Below, piece by piece: positions 26,101 to 40,040 of a stretch of 64,000 nucleotides of DNA (position 1 is its first letter; every line of letters starts with the position of its first letter). This DNA comes from Gyrodactylus bullatarudis (lineage: Eukaryota > Platyhelminthes > Monogenea > Gyrodactylidea > Gyrodactylidae), in contig SSNU01000090.1 of NCBI GenBank assembly GCA_012064415.1, forward strand, positions 124,001 through 188,000, read 5' to 3'. The notes below the pieces were generated by a model. The model was not told where the DNA came from, made no database searches, and worked only from the letters and a program-made list of their open reading frames with translations. Both the position numbers and the translations under genes were made by a program.

Positions 26101-29100
26101 GCTTCCTTTTCTCGTGACAATCGATCATGGACCAACACTAGTTCATCTGACAAAAAACAACTCAATTTTATATTTATACTTGTGATAAGTTATCACTAGA
26201 GCCTCAAAAAGGTACTGTTTGATCTATTTTTACTCTTGACAAAAGGCTGACTGAGTTGCAATAATCTGAAGAAAAAATCTGCCCATCTTATCCCAATTTA
26301 AAGATAGCTGGTACTATTTCTGCACTAAATTGTTGTCTGAATTAAGTCTCAGAGTATAGTATTCTTCAACTATTAAAAAACCAATCAAAATTTTTGATGA
26401 GTGGGTAACTAGATTCCTAAGCTAGCAGTATTTCATCGTTGAAGCTGATAGCACGTCAAAAATTATTCCATAGAATTAAAAATTTAAACTAAAAGGATCT
26501 ATTTTGTAAAATATGCGCTATAACAGTTAAATGGTGAAAAAAATTTGACATAAAATCAGATATGAATTCATCAGTTTATGAGATACTATTTTTTATTTTA
26601 TTTGGTACTATTTTTGAGGCCCTAGTTATGACTGATAGCTAGCCTCTGAAATATGCGCTAAAAATTAATCCATATGCGCATATAAATATGCAATTTTGAT
26701 TTTACAGTAAAATAACAATGCTACTTTAAAGTGTATGTCAGAATCCTTTTTTTCGAGATGAAAAGTTTAGTATCACCAAGATAACAATGATGAACAATTA
26801 AATGATGGAAACCCAGGCCATGAATGAACAAGGAATCACTTTAAAGTATTCTGATTGGTCAAGCTCATTGTAAGGGGGACTTTACAATGAATGAATTACT
26901 ACAAATATCAATAAATGAATCTCATTGGTCAAGCTGTTTAATTACAATCAATGAATATACTTCACAAGTATTACACATCTTCATACATAAGCTTTGTTAC
27001 TTAATATAAGAAAGAATATATACTGCATGTATATATGTGCTTATGAAATGCGTATGCGTTTATAAATTTTAAATGCAAAAATATGCGTTTCTAAAATCTT
27101 GACCCTTATACCTAGAAAACATTTGAATAGCTATTTTTGATTGTTTTCAAATTCAAACCATGAGAAAAAATATGCAATTTATGCGTTTTTGAGGCTCTAC
27201 TGATAGCTATTTACTCAATGATATTTTTTTAATAAATAGAATGAGGGTATATTTTAATAAAGATCCTTCGAATGACCAAAATTTTGAGGACTGCAGATAT
27301 CTTGAAGCTAATTTTTCGTACTAAATAAATAAATAATTGTCAACAGCTGTTACGTGTTATCGTGATGACTCAAACTTATTCGATGAAATTAGAGTGAAAA
27401 TTAAAATTTTAGAAAATGCAGAATTTTTATTTCTAAAAGTATACTCCTCAGTCATTTTCATGGCAACCTATATTAGCTATTCGTTCTTCTAGATCTATGA
27501 GCTCTTCATTTTAAAGAACCTTAATCTTATGTCAACGAATGGGGTTGAGTTCTCACGATAACACATTATAATCGGATTTGAAGAAATGATTAAAACAAAC
27601 TCTTGAGGCGATTGTAATCATCTGTTAGACAAGTTCTTTCTCGTTCAATGTTCTTTATTTGATTGAGAAGAGAATCCTTCTCATTTGTTAGATCTAGAAG
27701 GTCATTCTTGAGATTTTCATTAGCGGATATTAAGCTCGATTTTGTCTGGGACAAGGCTTTGAGTTTTGCCTCTAAATCGACAATCTTCGCCTTATTCTGT
27801 GATATGCTATCCAGATAAAATTCACTGTCTTTACGAACAGTGCAGAGTATTTCATTAGTTTTTTTGAGTTCAAACAAGTGCCTAGAGTTTTCATCACCAA
27901 GAATTTGATTGCTTTCCCGAATCCGCTGACACTAAAAAATAATATTAATTTATATATATACTTTCAAGTAGTTCAGATATAATATATAACATTTTTCAGA
28001 TATAAAATTTATTATAGATGTCATAAAATTAACTTTTAAAGACTATCGTAATTTTCATGACAACTTCAAAAGATTTCTGACAACTGAGATTTTCATCCAA
28101 ATGATGATTGATTCGATGGTAATATCTTCAAAGAGAACTGTCATCTAAATAATTCCTTAATTGTTTCCAAAATAGAAACCTTTCTCATGAAGAAATTTAT
28201 TTTTATCTTATCAAGAGTTTGAATTTTTTGATTTATATTCGTTCTGTTCATATTAGATTTTGAATAGATTCGTTCTCTAGATTTATCTATTAAGAAAATG
28301 TAATGTAATTCGATTTAATAACCTTTTTTGTTCGAATTTTACGAAAATCTAAATTTTTTTCAAAAATTTGAATTTGTAAAAGATTTTTTGAAATCCAACT
28401 CATGTTTCCCATTTTTACGATTTGTAGAAAAAAATTATTTTCATGAGAAATAAGGCCATTGTTTAGATTTTGATTTGGCGCCAAAATCCCATTTTTTCGA
28501 ACTTTGAACCCTAAATTCTTATTGATTTAAAATTGTGAGTGTGGCCAAAAGATATCTTCAAAATCAGAATTAGACTAGAAAGCCGACTATTGTGGATAAA
28601 CTTTTGAAAGATTTTTGAGGGATTTTGATTTATCGAAATTTTATTAATTTTCAAGCAGAGAAAATGATAAAAAAATCAAAATTCAGCTCCCAAACGATAA
28701 TGAGGCTATGCATTAGAACAGATTCAGCATATTTGATTTCTTTCTCTTATTTTGATCCTGAAAAACTTCTTTTGAGCAAAGTCCTACTTTCAAATCAATA
28801 AAAATTTTGAGTTCAAAATTCGAAAAAATTGCATTTTGGCGCTAAATCGAAATTTGAAGAATGAAAATAATTTTTTCAGAATATTTTTCTTTAAATCGTA
28901 AAAGTGGGCAACATGAGTAGGATTCCAAAAAGTCATTGGCAAATTCGAACTCCTAATGAGAGAAATCGAGATTTTCGTAAAATTCATAGATTCCCGACTC
29001 CCAGCTTTATATTCAAAAACATTCACTAAATTGTATAATGATAAAAAATAATAATCAAATTGTATAGTTCTATTATTTTATTGATAATTCTATTAATAAA

Positions 29101-32100
29101 TCTTGAATAGTAATGTTTCAAACTTTAAACCTTTAATAAGTGAACAACAGAAATTCAAACAGTTAGTTCACCAAAATCACCAGTCAGTTTAAACTTTTGA
29201 TCGAATCAGGTTAAGATGATGTATAAAATAAATCTTACTTCACTTTCAACATCATTCAGCTTGCTATTGACAAGGGACAGTTTTTCCAGTAGACTCGTCT
29301 TTTCAGCCTCGGAATTTTCAAAGGCCTTCAGTAGTTCTTGTCGTTTCACTGATAAGTGGGCACATTCATCTTTGACTTTGTTTAGCGAATTCATCACTGT
29401 TTCCAGTTCAGCATCCAGTTGAGTGGTTCTACATTCCAGAGTGTTTTTCTCCGAGCGGAGACAGTTGAGCTCGATCCTCATTTCCTGGACCAGTTTGGTT
29501 TCATTCTCAAGACTCGTCTGAAATATCGTAGAGATTATTAGTATTGATTTTTTCTAAGATAGCTAATAATAAAGAATAAGAAGAAAAGCATTATTATTGA
29601 TCAGTGAAAAATAGCAAGAATTATTACCAATTGCTATCAGAAGCAATTCTTGCACGCTGCATTGAGGTTGAAGATGAGTGAAAACGATGAGAAACCGCCA
29701 CCCGACTATACTACTGTAATACTCAGTTATAATTTATTGGAAAAAACCAAATATAATTACCAAAGGGGCTATCGTTACGGACGAAAGAAGTTGAATGTCT
29801 ATGCAAATTCCCTATGGATTATTCTATTTGGACTGTTGAATTTTGTATTTGGGATATGCTCGATAATTTTGCAGGCCTTTAAAAATAACCATTTGTCAAA
29901 AGCAGACCTAAAAACCCATATTGGCTATTGGAATGGGATTTATCTAATAATTAGTGGCATAATGATCATTGTCATTTTTACAAATTCATCAGCAAGTGTT
30001 TTAACTGTCGGTGTAGTGGCCATTTCCCTAAACTTCATTTTCAACTTGACAGCAATCATTTGTGCTGCTAGAGAGACGAAAGAGAATATTTACTTTATTT
30101 CCCTACTCGTATTAAACATTATCATAATATTCAATAATACGGTCTTGTATACGCTTCTATTGAATGCCCTTAAGCGTTACAATGAAATGCACTCAGATCA
30201 AGGGACTGAGAATAGACCAATGAATGTAACTAATCGACAGGTATCCCAGGCGAGAAGTACAACTTCAACAAATGACGAAGAAATTGATCAACCAGCTATC
30301 AACGATGTTCCACCGTTATATTACTCTTATTGAAATGACAGAATAATATTTTTTTAATACACTCAATCAGTTTTTGGAGAATAAAGATGATAAAATTTAA
30401 CCTTTTATGATAATTTCAACTTTTACTGGTATTCTGTAATTTTTAACCTCTATAAGGAAAATCTTTCAATGGGATAGCTTGAAAATTAAGCCTTCAACAA
30501 TATATGAGAATAGGATGGCTGTTCATGACTTTTGGCCATATGCCAAAAAAGTTTATGAAACCTAATGAGGGTATTATTATAAATAGAAATGTATTATCGA
30601 TTGAGATGTTTCTTCTTCCATCTCAATCCTCATAGCTGATTGGTCATGAATACAAGGTTGAATATTTCTTGTCAGTCTTCTGGTATTATTCAGAATGATA
30701 AATGAAGCAATCCTTGCGTGAAATAGAGGTTTTGAGATTGCTTTTTAGTTTAAATTACAAAAGTAAACAGAAAGAATGAGTGGTGGAAGACTTAGCATAG
30801 CTTCGAATCAAAGTTTCTCAGATGCCTTTACGAATACCAAGCGTCTTACATCGGCAGATATCCAAAAACATTTTGGTCAAATTGAAAACGTTAGTCGTGA
30901 TGATGTCCTTGACAAATTCAAGGAAGGTTTCTGGGCATTTTTAATTTTTGCCTGGTTCGTTCTCCTCTTTTTCCTCGGTGTGACAAACATCATCTTGGAG
31001 GTATTGACCCTATCCAATTCTCAATACTATTATCTAATTTACATTTACTACAACGGAATTTGGTCTGGACTCATGTTCATAATTGCTGCCATTTACACAC
31101 TAATGCTGAATCACAATTATCCAAGTAAGAGATGGTTGTCTGTTGGCATAATTGTAAATATTGTAACAATGATCGCTGGGGCGTTGAGCATGTATTATGC
31201 TAATATTAACGTAGCCCTAGATATCAGCAGAAATACTTCGGACAACTTTCCAATTATCCAGAATAGACCTGAACAGACAGGAGTACTCAATGTTTCCTTG
31301 GGAGGTATCGTAATTGCCTTTCATCAACTTATCATGTATTCCTATTATCGAGTTCACAATCCAAAAGATAGGAAAAACTATTAATTTGATGAAAATAAAT
31401 TACAAATTTATCTGGCATCATTTTATAAATTTCTACTCACAAAACATAAAGACCCGTTTGAGATTGAAAAAGAAACCAATTATAATCAGTTCACAATGAT
31501 TTCAGAATGGATATGCTATTAACTAGAAAATTATAACCATCAGATCATTTTTTCCGCTTTTGATCGCAACCTTTTCATTTTCAAATTACAATTGCTACTA
31601 ATTCATTAGTTTGATTTATCTAATCCTCTCACTTACCAAAATGTTCTTGTGATGTAATCATACATCTTGACCAACTGCCAAAAGACACTAATGAGCCTAA
31701 TATATTTAATAAAGCTAGTTGACATGAAAAGAATTAAACTATTTTTACAAAAAAACTCAATATTTTTCTCCGGATTCAAAGAAAAAAATAATCTTTTGAA
31801 TTCTAAAACGGAATGAGCTAATAAGATGCGGATATTCGAAAAAAATCCGACTAAAATTCAATCTGACCAAAAATTAGGCCGTTTGTTGAGTTTTGTTCTC
31901 TGAACCCAAAATTTTTATCTATTTCGATGATTTGGAGCAGTAAAGTGATGATACTTGAGATCAAGATCAGACGAAGGATTCGAATTTGGCCAAAGAGATA
32001 GCGAAGATCTTAGTGTTTCCGAGAAAAAGTTAAACTTCCAGATTTTGGATAATTTGCCTTCGTGATTATTGAAAAATTCAAATGGTTCGATTTCCTACAG

Positions 32101-35100
32101 TAACGACGAACTTCAGTGAACTTCTACAGGTGAATTTGAATTCTTCGTCTGATCTTGATCCCAAATATCAGTATTTAACTGCTTCAAATCATTGGAATCG
32201 ATAGAAAGTTTGGGTTCAAAAGTTGAAAAAGTGGAAATTCAAAAAGCGGCCTACTTTTGGTCGGATTGAATTTCTCTCGGAATTTTTCCGAATGTATCCC
32301 CATCTTATTATCTCATTCCGTTTTAGAATTCAAAAAAAAATTTATTTTCTGTGAATCCGGAGAAAAATATTGAGTTTTTTTTGTAAAAATAGTTTAATTC
32401 TCATCTTTTGTGTCAATTAGGTTTATATGAAAATTAATACTATGCTTAGGATACTTAGATGCTAAGGAATTAATCAATCACTATAATTTTATGGCCAAAA
32501 TCTTTCCTCTAGACGGCTTTACTTGGAAAGGGTTTCATTTTGATTTTCGTCCCCTAAATCAAAGAGTAGAACCATTTGATGTTTTTATGATGGTGCTCTC
32601 TTGACAAGTGTAATGATACAGTAATGTCAAAAGAGGATGTTCACATCATTGTCATTAGTTGTATTTTAGAAATGTTATTCAGCTCTCTCTGGGTGTGGGT
32701 GTGTGAATAGTAGTGGTGTAGAATTGTGTGTATTGCAGTTAAGCGAGACACACGAATTGAAATTCACCTCAAGAAATAATACACTATTTTTTCAATTGTA
32801 TATCAAACAATAGTAATTGTAATCCATTTATCAATTTTATTACTAAGCGGAACACAATTAAAACAGAAGAGAGGCAATTTTGTGGAATTCCCTCAGGTGA
32901 GATTCTTCATTTTTAGATCAAAAATAAACCTTATATAGTCTTAAAAACCAACAAGTCGGAAGTAAAACCCTGAATTATGTCATTATCTGATGCCTTCACT
33001 AATACAGCCGCTTCAGCTCCAAGTTTCAATTTGAGTAATACGAAACGAAAGTCTGTCTATTACTTGAAGACTCTGAATGAACGCGAGAAGAAGAAGCCAA
33101 CCCTAAGAGTTTATAACAACTTGTGGAATCTATTTTGGATACCTAACGTGATCATGTTGATATGTATCGCATTGATTTGTTTCGTTTGTGAAATTATAAC
33201 ATTTACAATGAGAAATTTCGATATCCTCCTGTCGCATGGTGTTGGAATTTGGTCCGGATTCACTTACCTCGTCACTGGCCTCTATACAATTCTGGTCAAC
33301 TTCAAGATAAAGAATAAACCCATACTAATTGTTGGAAATATATTGAATATCATTTGTATTATTGTTGGATCACTGGCAATGTATTTTGCATGGGATTCAG
33401 TATTTACAATAGTCGGTGGTGAGAGTGACACACTGCCCCTCATTCAGATTCGTTATGAACAGGTTTCAATTATGGTAGTTTCTTTTGCAGCGATTGTTTT
33501 AGCTTTCTTTCAAACGATGGCTTTCTCAGCATTGGTTGTTTTAAAGTCACGCATGATTGCTACCATACATCAAGATTGAAAAAATATAAAAACTCGATAC
33601 CGATAAAAAGTATTAATAATTTTCCCTATATTTACTTACTAGTAGACATGTCATAATATAAAAATAATTATTGCTATTTCAAAAAAGTATATAATGTATA
33701 ATTTAACTACGACAAATATCATTACTACAGTAAGATTGCATACATTTTATATGATATGTGAAGAAGATAAATTTATGCATCATAGATATATATATATATA
33801 TATTATATAATATGTATATTTAAATGCTGTGAACACTATTGATTCAGAGAGGTTATCGAGGATGTCATCGAAAGAAGAAGAGGATCAGACATTCACATTC
33901 GACGACCTATACAGGGATGCTGGGGAGTACACATTCAGTGAAATGCAGAATCTAATCAAGATCAATGGAAGTTATAATGAAATCTTGATAAAGACACTGA
34001 ATGAAATGGATGTTTTGAAGATTGCTCCCCCAAAAGAGGCAGACACCTCCTTCAAGATGATCCTAAAGTTGGAGAAGAAGGAGAAGGAAATTTTGGACAA
34101 GGTTTTCTTCTTCCGCTGCATAACGATGACAAAATTGTTTCTGGGCATCTTGGGAATACTCCTCTCCAACGCCATCTACAGGAAATGGCCAGATTTGGTC
34201 ACATACGAGACTGGAAATTGGATAGGATTCTTTGTCATCCTGGAATACTTTTTCTGTCTCTGTTTATCGGGTTATAGTTTGACGAGTAAATGTCTGAGGA
34301 TGATTATGATCTCAAATATTTGCATCTACTTTATCGGAATGGTCTTAAGTTTTGTTGATATTAACAAGGTCATATTCAAAGGAGAGAGCATCGGCCTAGG
34401 CCTAATGTGTCTCATTCAGATTGTCTTGTCACTAGTCATGATTAGACGTGGAGTCAGAATTAAGAGTGAATATCAGTCTCAGTTTGAAACGTATCAATGG
34501 AAAATTTGAGAAAAGAATGAAAATAAAGACTAGTTAACGATAAAGAGAGATGGATCTTTTAATTTTTGCTCTCCATTAATTCTCGAGCAAGAAAATGTAA
34601 AAGTTTGCTTGCTTGTTTGTTTGTTTCAAATGGATCTGTCGATATGTATAAACCTGTATAATATACACTGGCAGACAATCTATTTACAGAGAGAATGAAG
34701 ATGAAATAATTCTATTATAGGTAGATAGAGGGGGACGATAGAGTGATTGAAGGAGAGTGAAGGAGTGTCATTGAATAGAAGTATTACGGAATGACTCAGT
34801 ACTTCTCCATACTATCAGAGTTAATCTCAAACTTGCAGGGCAGTGAACAGGGAACTGGTCCGGAGCATGAATTTATCGATACGGTGGTATCGTTCCATGA
34901 GGCATTTCATGAGATGGAAGACGACTCCTCGGAGATTCTCAATCAGCTTATGCGAATTCGAGCAAAATCAGTTGTACAGACTACGAGTACAAAGGATGAA
35001 AAGTCTTCGATGAAAAAGGTTGACATATTCTGTACCTTTTCAAAGTACTGGATTTGGTTCTATACGCTAGTCTATGGAATATTCACAATGAGTTATTTCT

Positions 35101-38100
35101 ATTGCGAATCAATGATTCAGTACTTTAGAATGGTCGGAGGGGCCAACAACCAGAGGGAGTATTATGTTGGATATTGGTCTGGAATCTATTTGATAATATG
35201 CCTCATTCTTAACATTTTTATTTGCAAGAAGCATAGATTCTGGTCATTAGCCTATCATTCGGTGAGTCTCTTGGTGTATTCCTTGGGTGCAATTTTGGAG
35301 ATTGTCCTTATTATTCAGTCAGATAATGGAGTTTATGAACCAACTAGGGGTGCCATTGTTGTCATATCAGCTGGTCTAATATCAATTCAGATATTTCAAA
35401 TATTCCTTTTGCTATCCAGGGAATTTCAGCATCTTTTTAAAGAGAGCCAGTCGAACCCATTCGTAGTACCCGGTTATTATGACAGATTTGAAAATAGAAA
35501 CAATGTCAGTAGAGAGAACCCTTGACACCCCTTTGATAAATGTTGTACAGAAGAAAACCAAGAGATAATAATTATTTTTTTAACTCAAAAAAGTCTCACG
35601 AAACTCTTGAAAATAACTAAAACAAAAAATTAATAGTACAATGATTAATATATTGTTGTATTTTAGATCAGATGTCATTCAAAAGGTCATAATTTGCTTG
35701 TATATTGAGTTGGTCTGTAGTGTTTGTGGAATTTCTCAATGAGGTTAAATATCGGTGAAAGTTGAGGATGATCAGGGTTAATTGTAGTATCGTCAGTAGC
35801 CATAGGGAAAATGCGATACTTGTCGCAATTAATGAAGTCAATTGAAATGTACCCGAGCTGATATTTGCAGATATTGGGAAAATCGAGATTAGAGATATGA
35901 AAAAGTTAACAATTGTCATAATGAATTCAAATACTTTTGAGTAATTAAACTTGATCAACAGAGCCAATACTGTGGCATTCCAGATAAACCAGACAAACGG
36001 GAAAATGTATCCAGAATAGTTGGTAGTAGCCGAAGAGAAGACTGTCAACAGGATGAGAATTACTGAAAAGGTCAGGTAGAGGACAAGGTTACAGATTAAG
36101 ACACGATGCTTGTGAAGTTCCAACATGGTCTAGAAGAGTTCACTTTCGACTATCCAGATATTTCGAATTAACTCGCTTTCATGAATCAGTAGTGGTTGAG
36201 TGGTATATCATGATTATGATTATTTTTATTATCAAACAGAGATCAATGTCTCTCAATAAAGCATGCACCTGTGTATACCAAAATTTATCGATTAAAATGA
36301 TAAAACTACAAAAAAAGAGAAAATAGATACCTAATTAGAAGAGAATAGAGACTTGTTCAACTCTGCAATATGACATAGACTTTGGTAGATTTAACAAGAA
36401 GAGGATATGGATTGTTTCTTGATGACAAAAATTAGTCAATCTACTAAATCATCATCGGTTGAGTGTGCACTATGTGTGTAGAGTGATTTATTAATAATAA
36501 ATCACACAAAACTCTTGTTATTTCTTCTTCAAACTATATTTATAGAATGATAAAAGTAGGCCTTGAGTAAGTTTAAATTTACAGTCAATAACCAAGAGAG
36601 TTACAAACTGCCATGACAAGTCAAATGTATCTTCTCAGATAGTTATTAGTGTATACGAAGGTGTATAAGGAAATTTCATGCCCTCACACACATCCCCCTG
36701 ATAACTCAGATTCATAACATTGAAGTGTATAGGATGGGTAATTAAGTTGTATCAAATGGAACTAGTAATTAGCGATTGGAGTTAATTTTCTTACATTACA
36801 CAAAGCAAGCGAAAACAAGGAATTTTAACTCTAATGGTCATGGCTTTTTGATGGCAGATTTCGAACTGATAGAGTACTTCTGTATAAAGTATGTGGATTT
36901 TCTATCTGAATTAACCTATGATAAATCGTTCGTTTATTGCTTTTGCTTATAAAGCAATGCTTAACTTGTCTTTCTATCGATAAAAAGCTTTGAGTCATCG
37001 ATTGAATTTCTTCTCATGCCTTCTTCAGTGGCACCAGACCAGTTTCTATTTCAAGACCAAAACAAACCAAAAGATGACCTACTCAGGTGACAAGAGAGTC
37101 TGATTTTTTATTAATATGCAATTCGAACGGATCCCTCAAAAACTAAATTTAAAAATGTATAATTTTCCCTCGTAAAAACCTCTCACTGAGTCCTTATTAT
37201 GGTACCTCTAGTCTTTGAAAATTAATAAATTTGAGAGAATGAAATTAAAAGAGTTGTTTAAAATACACAAAGAACTTGGTTATAACTAATTATAATTATC
37301 AATAACTCACGGCCAAGTTTCGAATTTCTTTCTTGGCCTGGACTAGTTCAGCCTTGATTTGGCTATTTTGGTTTAACTTCTCATCGAATTGTCTTTGGTT
37401 GATCTCATGGTGACGAGAACTGTCCTCGTTCTTACGCTCAAGCTCGGCACATTTCTCTGTGAGGCTATCAATGACGTTGATTTTTGAGAACAATTCAATC
37501 TGAAGGGCTAACGTTTCCTCCTCAAATGAACGATAATCATTGTTCAAGCGATCGTTCTGCTTCTTCAGCTCATCGAGTCTCAAGTTGAGCTTTCTTTTCT
37601 CAAATTTTGAAGAGTCATTCTTTCTGATTAGGCTCATGTTTTCGTCCTTGATCTTGCCCAACTCTTCAAGAGCCCTGGTGACATCTTCATTAAGGCTGGA
37701 GATAACCTGCTCCTTCTTATCTAGCTGTTGAATTAGATTTTGATTCTCGAATCTTATCGAATTTAATTCTTCAATGACAAGAGCACTTTTTTGCATAGCT
37801 TCATTAAGGCCATCATGACTTTTATCCTTGGATGTGTTGAGCTTCTCCTTTTCTAAATCTCTGACCAGAGTGCTTAAACGAAGATTTTCAGATTCACTAA
37901 TTGTGAGTTTCTCCTGCAACACTGACAGCTTCAAATGTTAAACATGCATTAATTTGATTGGACAAAATTCCAAGATTTAATTTGATTGGCCAGTTAATTA
38001 AATGACTCATATTTTAAATATTCATTCAGAACACTATACAACTTACTTTGATTTCGTTATTCTTTAAGCAATCCGATGTTTGCTTTATTATTTTTCTTGC

Positions 38101-40008
38101 TAGTTCACTGGTTGACTCTTTCATTGAGACGAGGAGTTTGTCAGAGCCTGTTTTGCTCGAGACTAACTTGTTCATAGCTTGCAGACATTCCTTAATGCTT
38201 GAAATTTGTTCGATTATCTCCTCTTGGCTTAATTTACAATAATATGAATCTGAAGAGAAAAATATTTAATCACCATAGTATACAATGATTTGAGATAGAT
38301 ATTTGAAGCCAAAATATTCCGCCTTACCTTGATTGAAGGAACTACTGTCGCCCTTTTGGCCAAGATGGTGATTGTCAAGGATTTCATTCAGTTTATTGAT
38401 GAATATTTTTTGTTCCGCAGTAAGCTGAAGAAGATTTTCATTCTTGCAGATGACCTCTTGGAGTTTCCTCGACTTGCGCTGGAGCTCCTCCTGGAGGAGG
38501 GCGTACTTTTTATTTTCACACTCAATACTGGCAATTTTCTTTTCTAAAAAGTGCTTTTGACATGTTTCCTTCTCCAGTTCTTCCTTGACAATTCGTAAAT
38601 TATTCGAGAGTTTAACACAGGTCTCCTGACACAACGTCTCAGAATTCAGTAGGTCTTGCTGAAAGTCATAGAGTTGACTCTGGACATCAGCTTTCGTTGT
38701 GTCGAGTTCACATTTCAGCTCACCGATACTCCCAAGGATCTCAACTACCTTTTCCTCGTTGCGCAACATTTTTGTGCGTCTGATTTTAAAATCCACAAGA
38801 AAAATACATTAATATCCTAATTGAATAATTTGAAAGTTTTCAGCCAATCAGAGGAAAATTATCAAGGAAAGAGAATAATGGAAGCTCCCCCTTCTGTTCA
38901 TAGTGAGAGAATGAAAGAGAATTTGGTTTCATTCATTCTCTCTGAGGAACCTCATGCAATTGGTCATGCTTAATACATTTTTTGCTGAATTAATACTCTT
39001 TTTTTCTTTAACATGTCATAACAATTGTAACTATAGTGACTAAAGTGAGAAATAAATGAATGAAAATGAAATACACTAACTAACTTGATACATGTAATAT
39101 TGGGAGAAGATTCCGTTTGAATGGGCTGATTATTATTATTTCTAAGGTCATCGTTGGCAGAATCATTCACCAAATGGAGAGATGATACTTGGGTTGGAGT
39201 TGATGATGTTTTATGCAAGTGATCATGGCAATAGAAAGGATCACGATGTCGTTTACAATGAGAATTGTTATCCCTATCAAAAGGAGGGGAAACTGCTGGG
39301 GGTGTAACAGTTGGAGGGATGGGATCATTTTTTCCATTGTAAAATTTCTATAAACGTACAAAAACGTAGAATGTAATAGATGCAAGCATGTAAAGAAATT
39401 TGGGCAAAAGAAAAAAGAATAGTGCAAAGAAATATCCAACGCCTAACTCATTCTGCATGTTCTTCTCAAAGTACAACTTGGTTAGAGAATATAGTAAGTT
39501 TTGAGTTTGATCTGGAGAGCTCATTAGCCGATAAAGTTTTGATTTCTCTCTCAGTATCTACAATTGCAATAAAATCGGTAATTTTTCCTTCTAATTTCTG
39601 CTTGATTTATGTTTAATCTACAACCACTGAAATTTTATTTTCCATCCCTTCGGCAGGATTTGGGTAGGAGGCTTAGAAAAATTTAATAATCGTGTTAAAA
39701 CCTTTCATGCTTCTATGTAAATCATAAAAGTCTCGAGTTAAAACCGTTTGGGGCTGGTTCGGATCATGATTCAAATCAGCCTGAAGATAACTATTCGGCA
39801 TAGAGTCAAATGACCATGGTACGCTTGTCGTTTTGATGTTTAAATTATCAACATTTAAAAAGATAAAGACCCAGTCTATTGTCTCTTACATTGTAACTTT
39901 CTAGCTGACTGTTTATTTTTTTGGCTTTTATTGGAGCAGTTTCCAGTGTGGTAGAAATAAAATGCAATAATTTAGACTCACTTTTTTCTGATCATTCATC
40001 TGGCAAGG

Positions 40009-40040
<32 letters not shown>

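Larger units (their letters stand above)
29518..37310 (-). other. 7.8-kb intron of the coiled-coil gene hosting six genes
   Basis: The donor (GCC then GTGAGT at 37310) and acceptor (TTTCAG at 29518) are both phase 0, and coiled-coil coding sequence flanks both sides. Inside are five plus-strand and one minus-strand intronless membrane protein genes and one foldback element. If the coiled-coil gene were really two genes, this would be an ordinary intergenic cluster. Confidence 0.6.
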
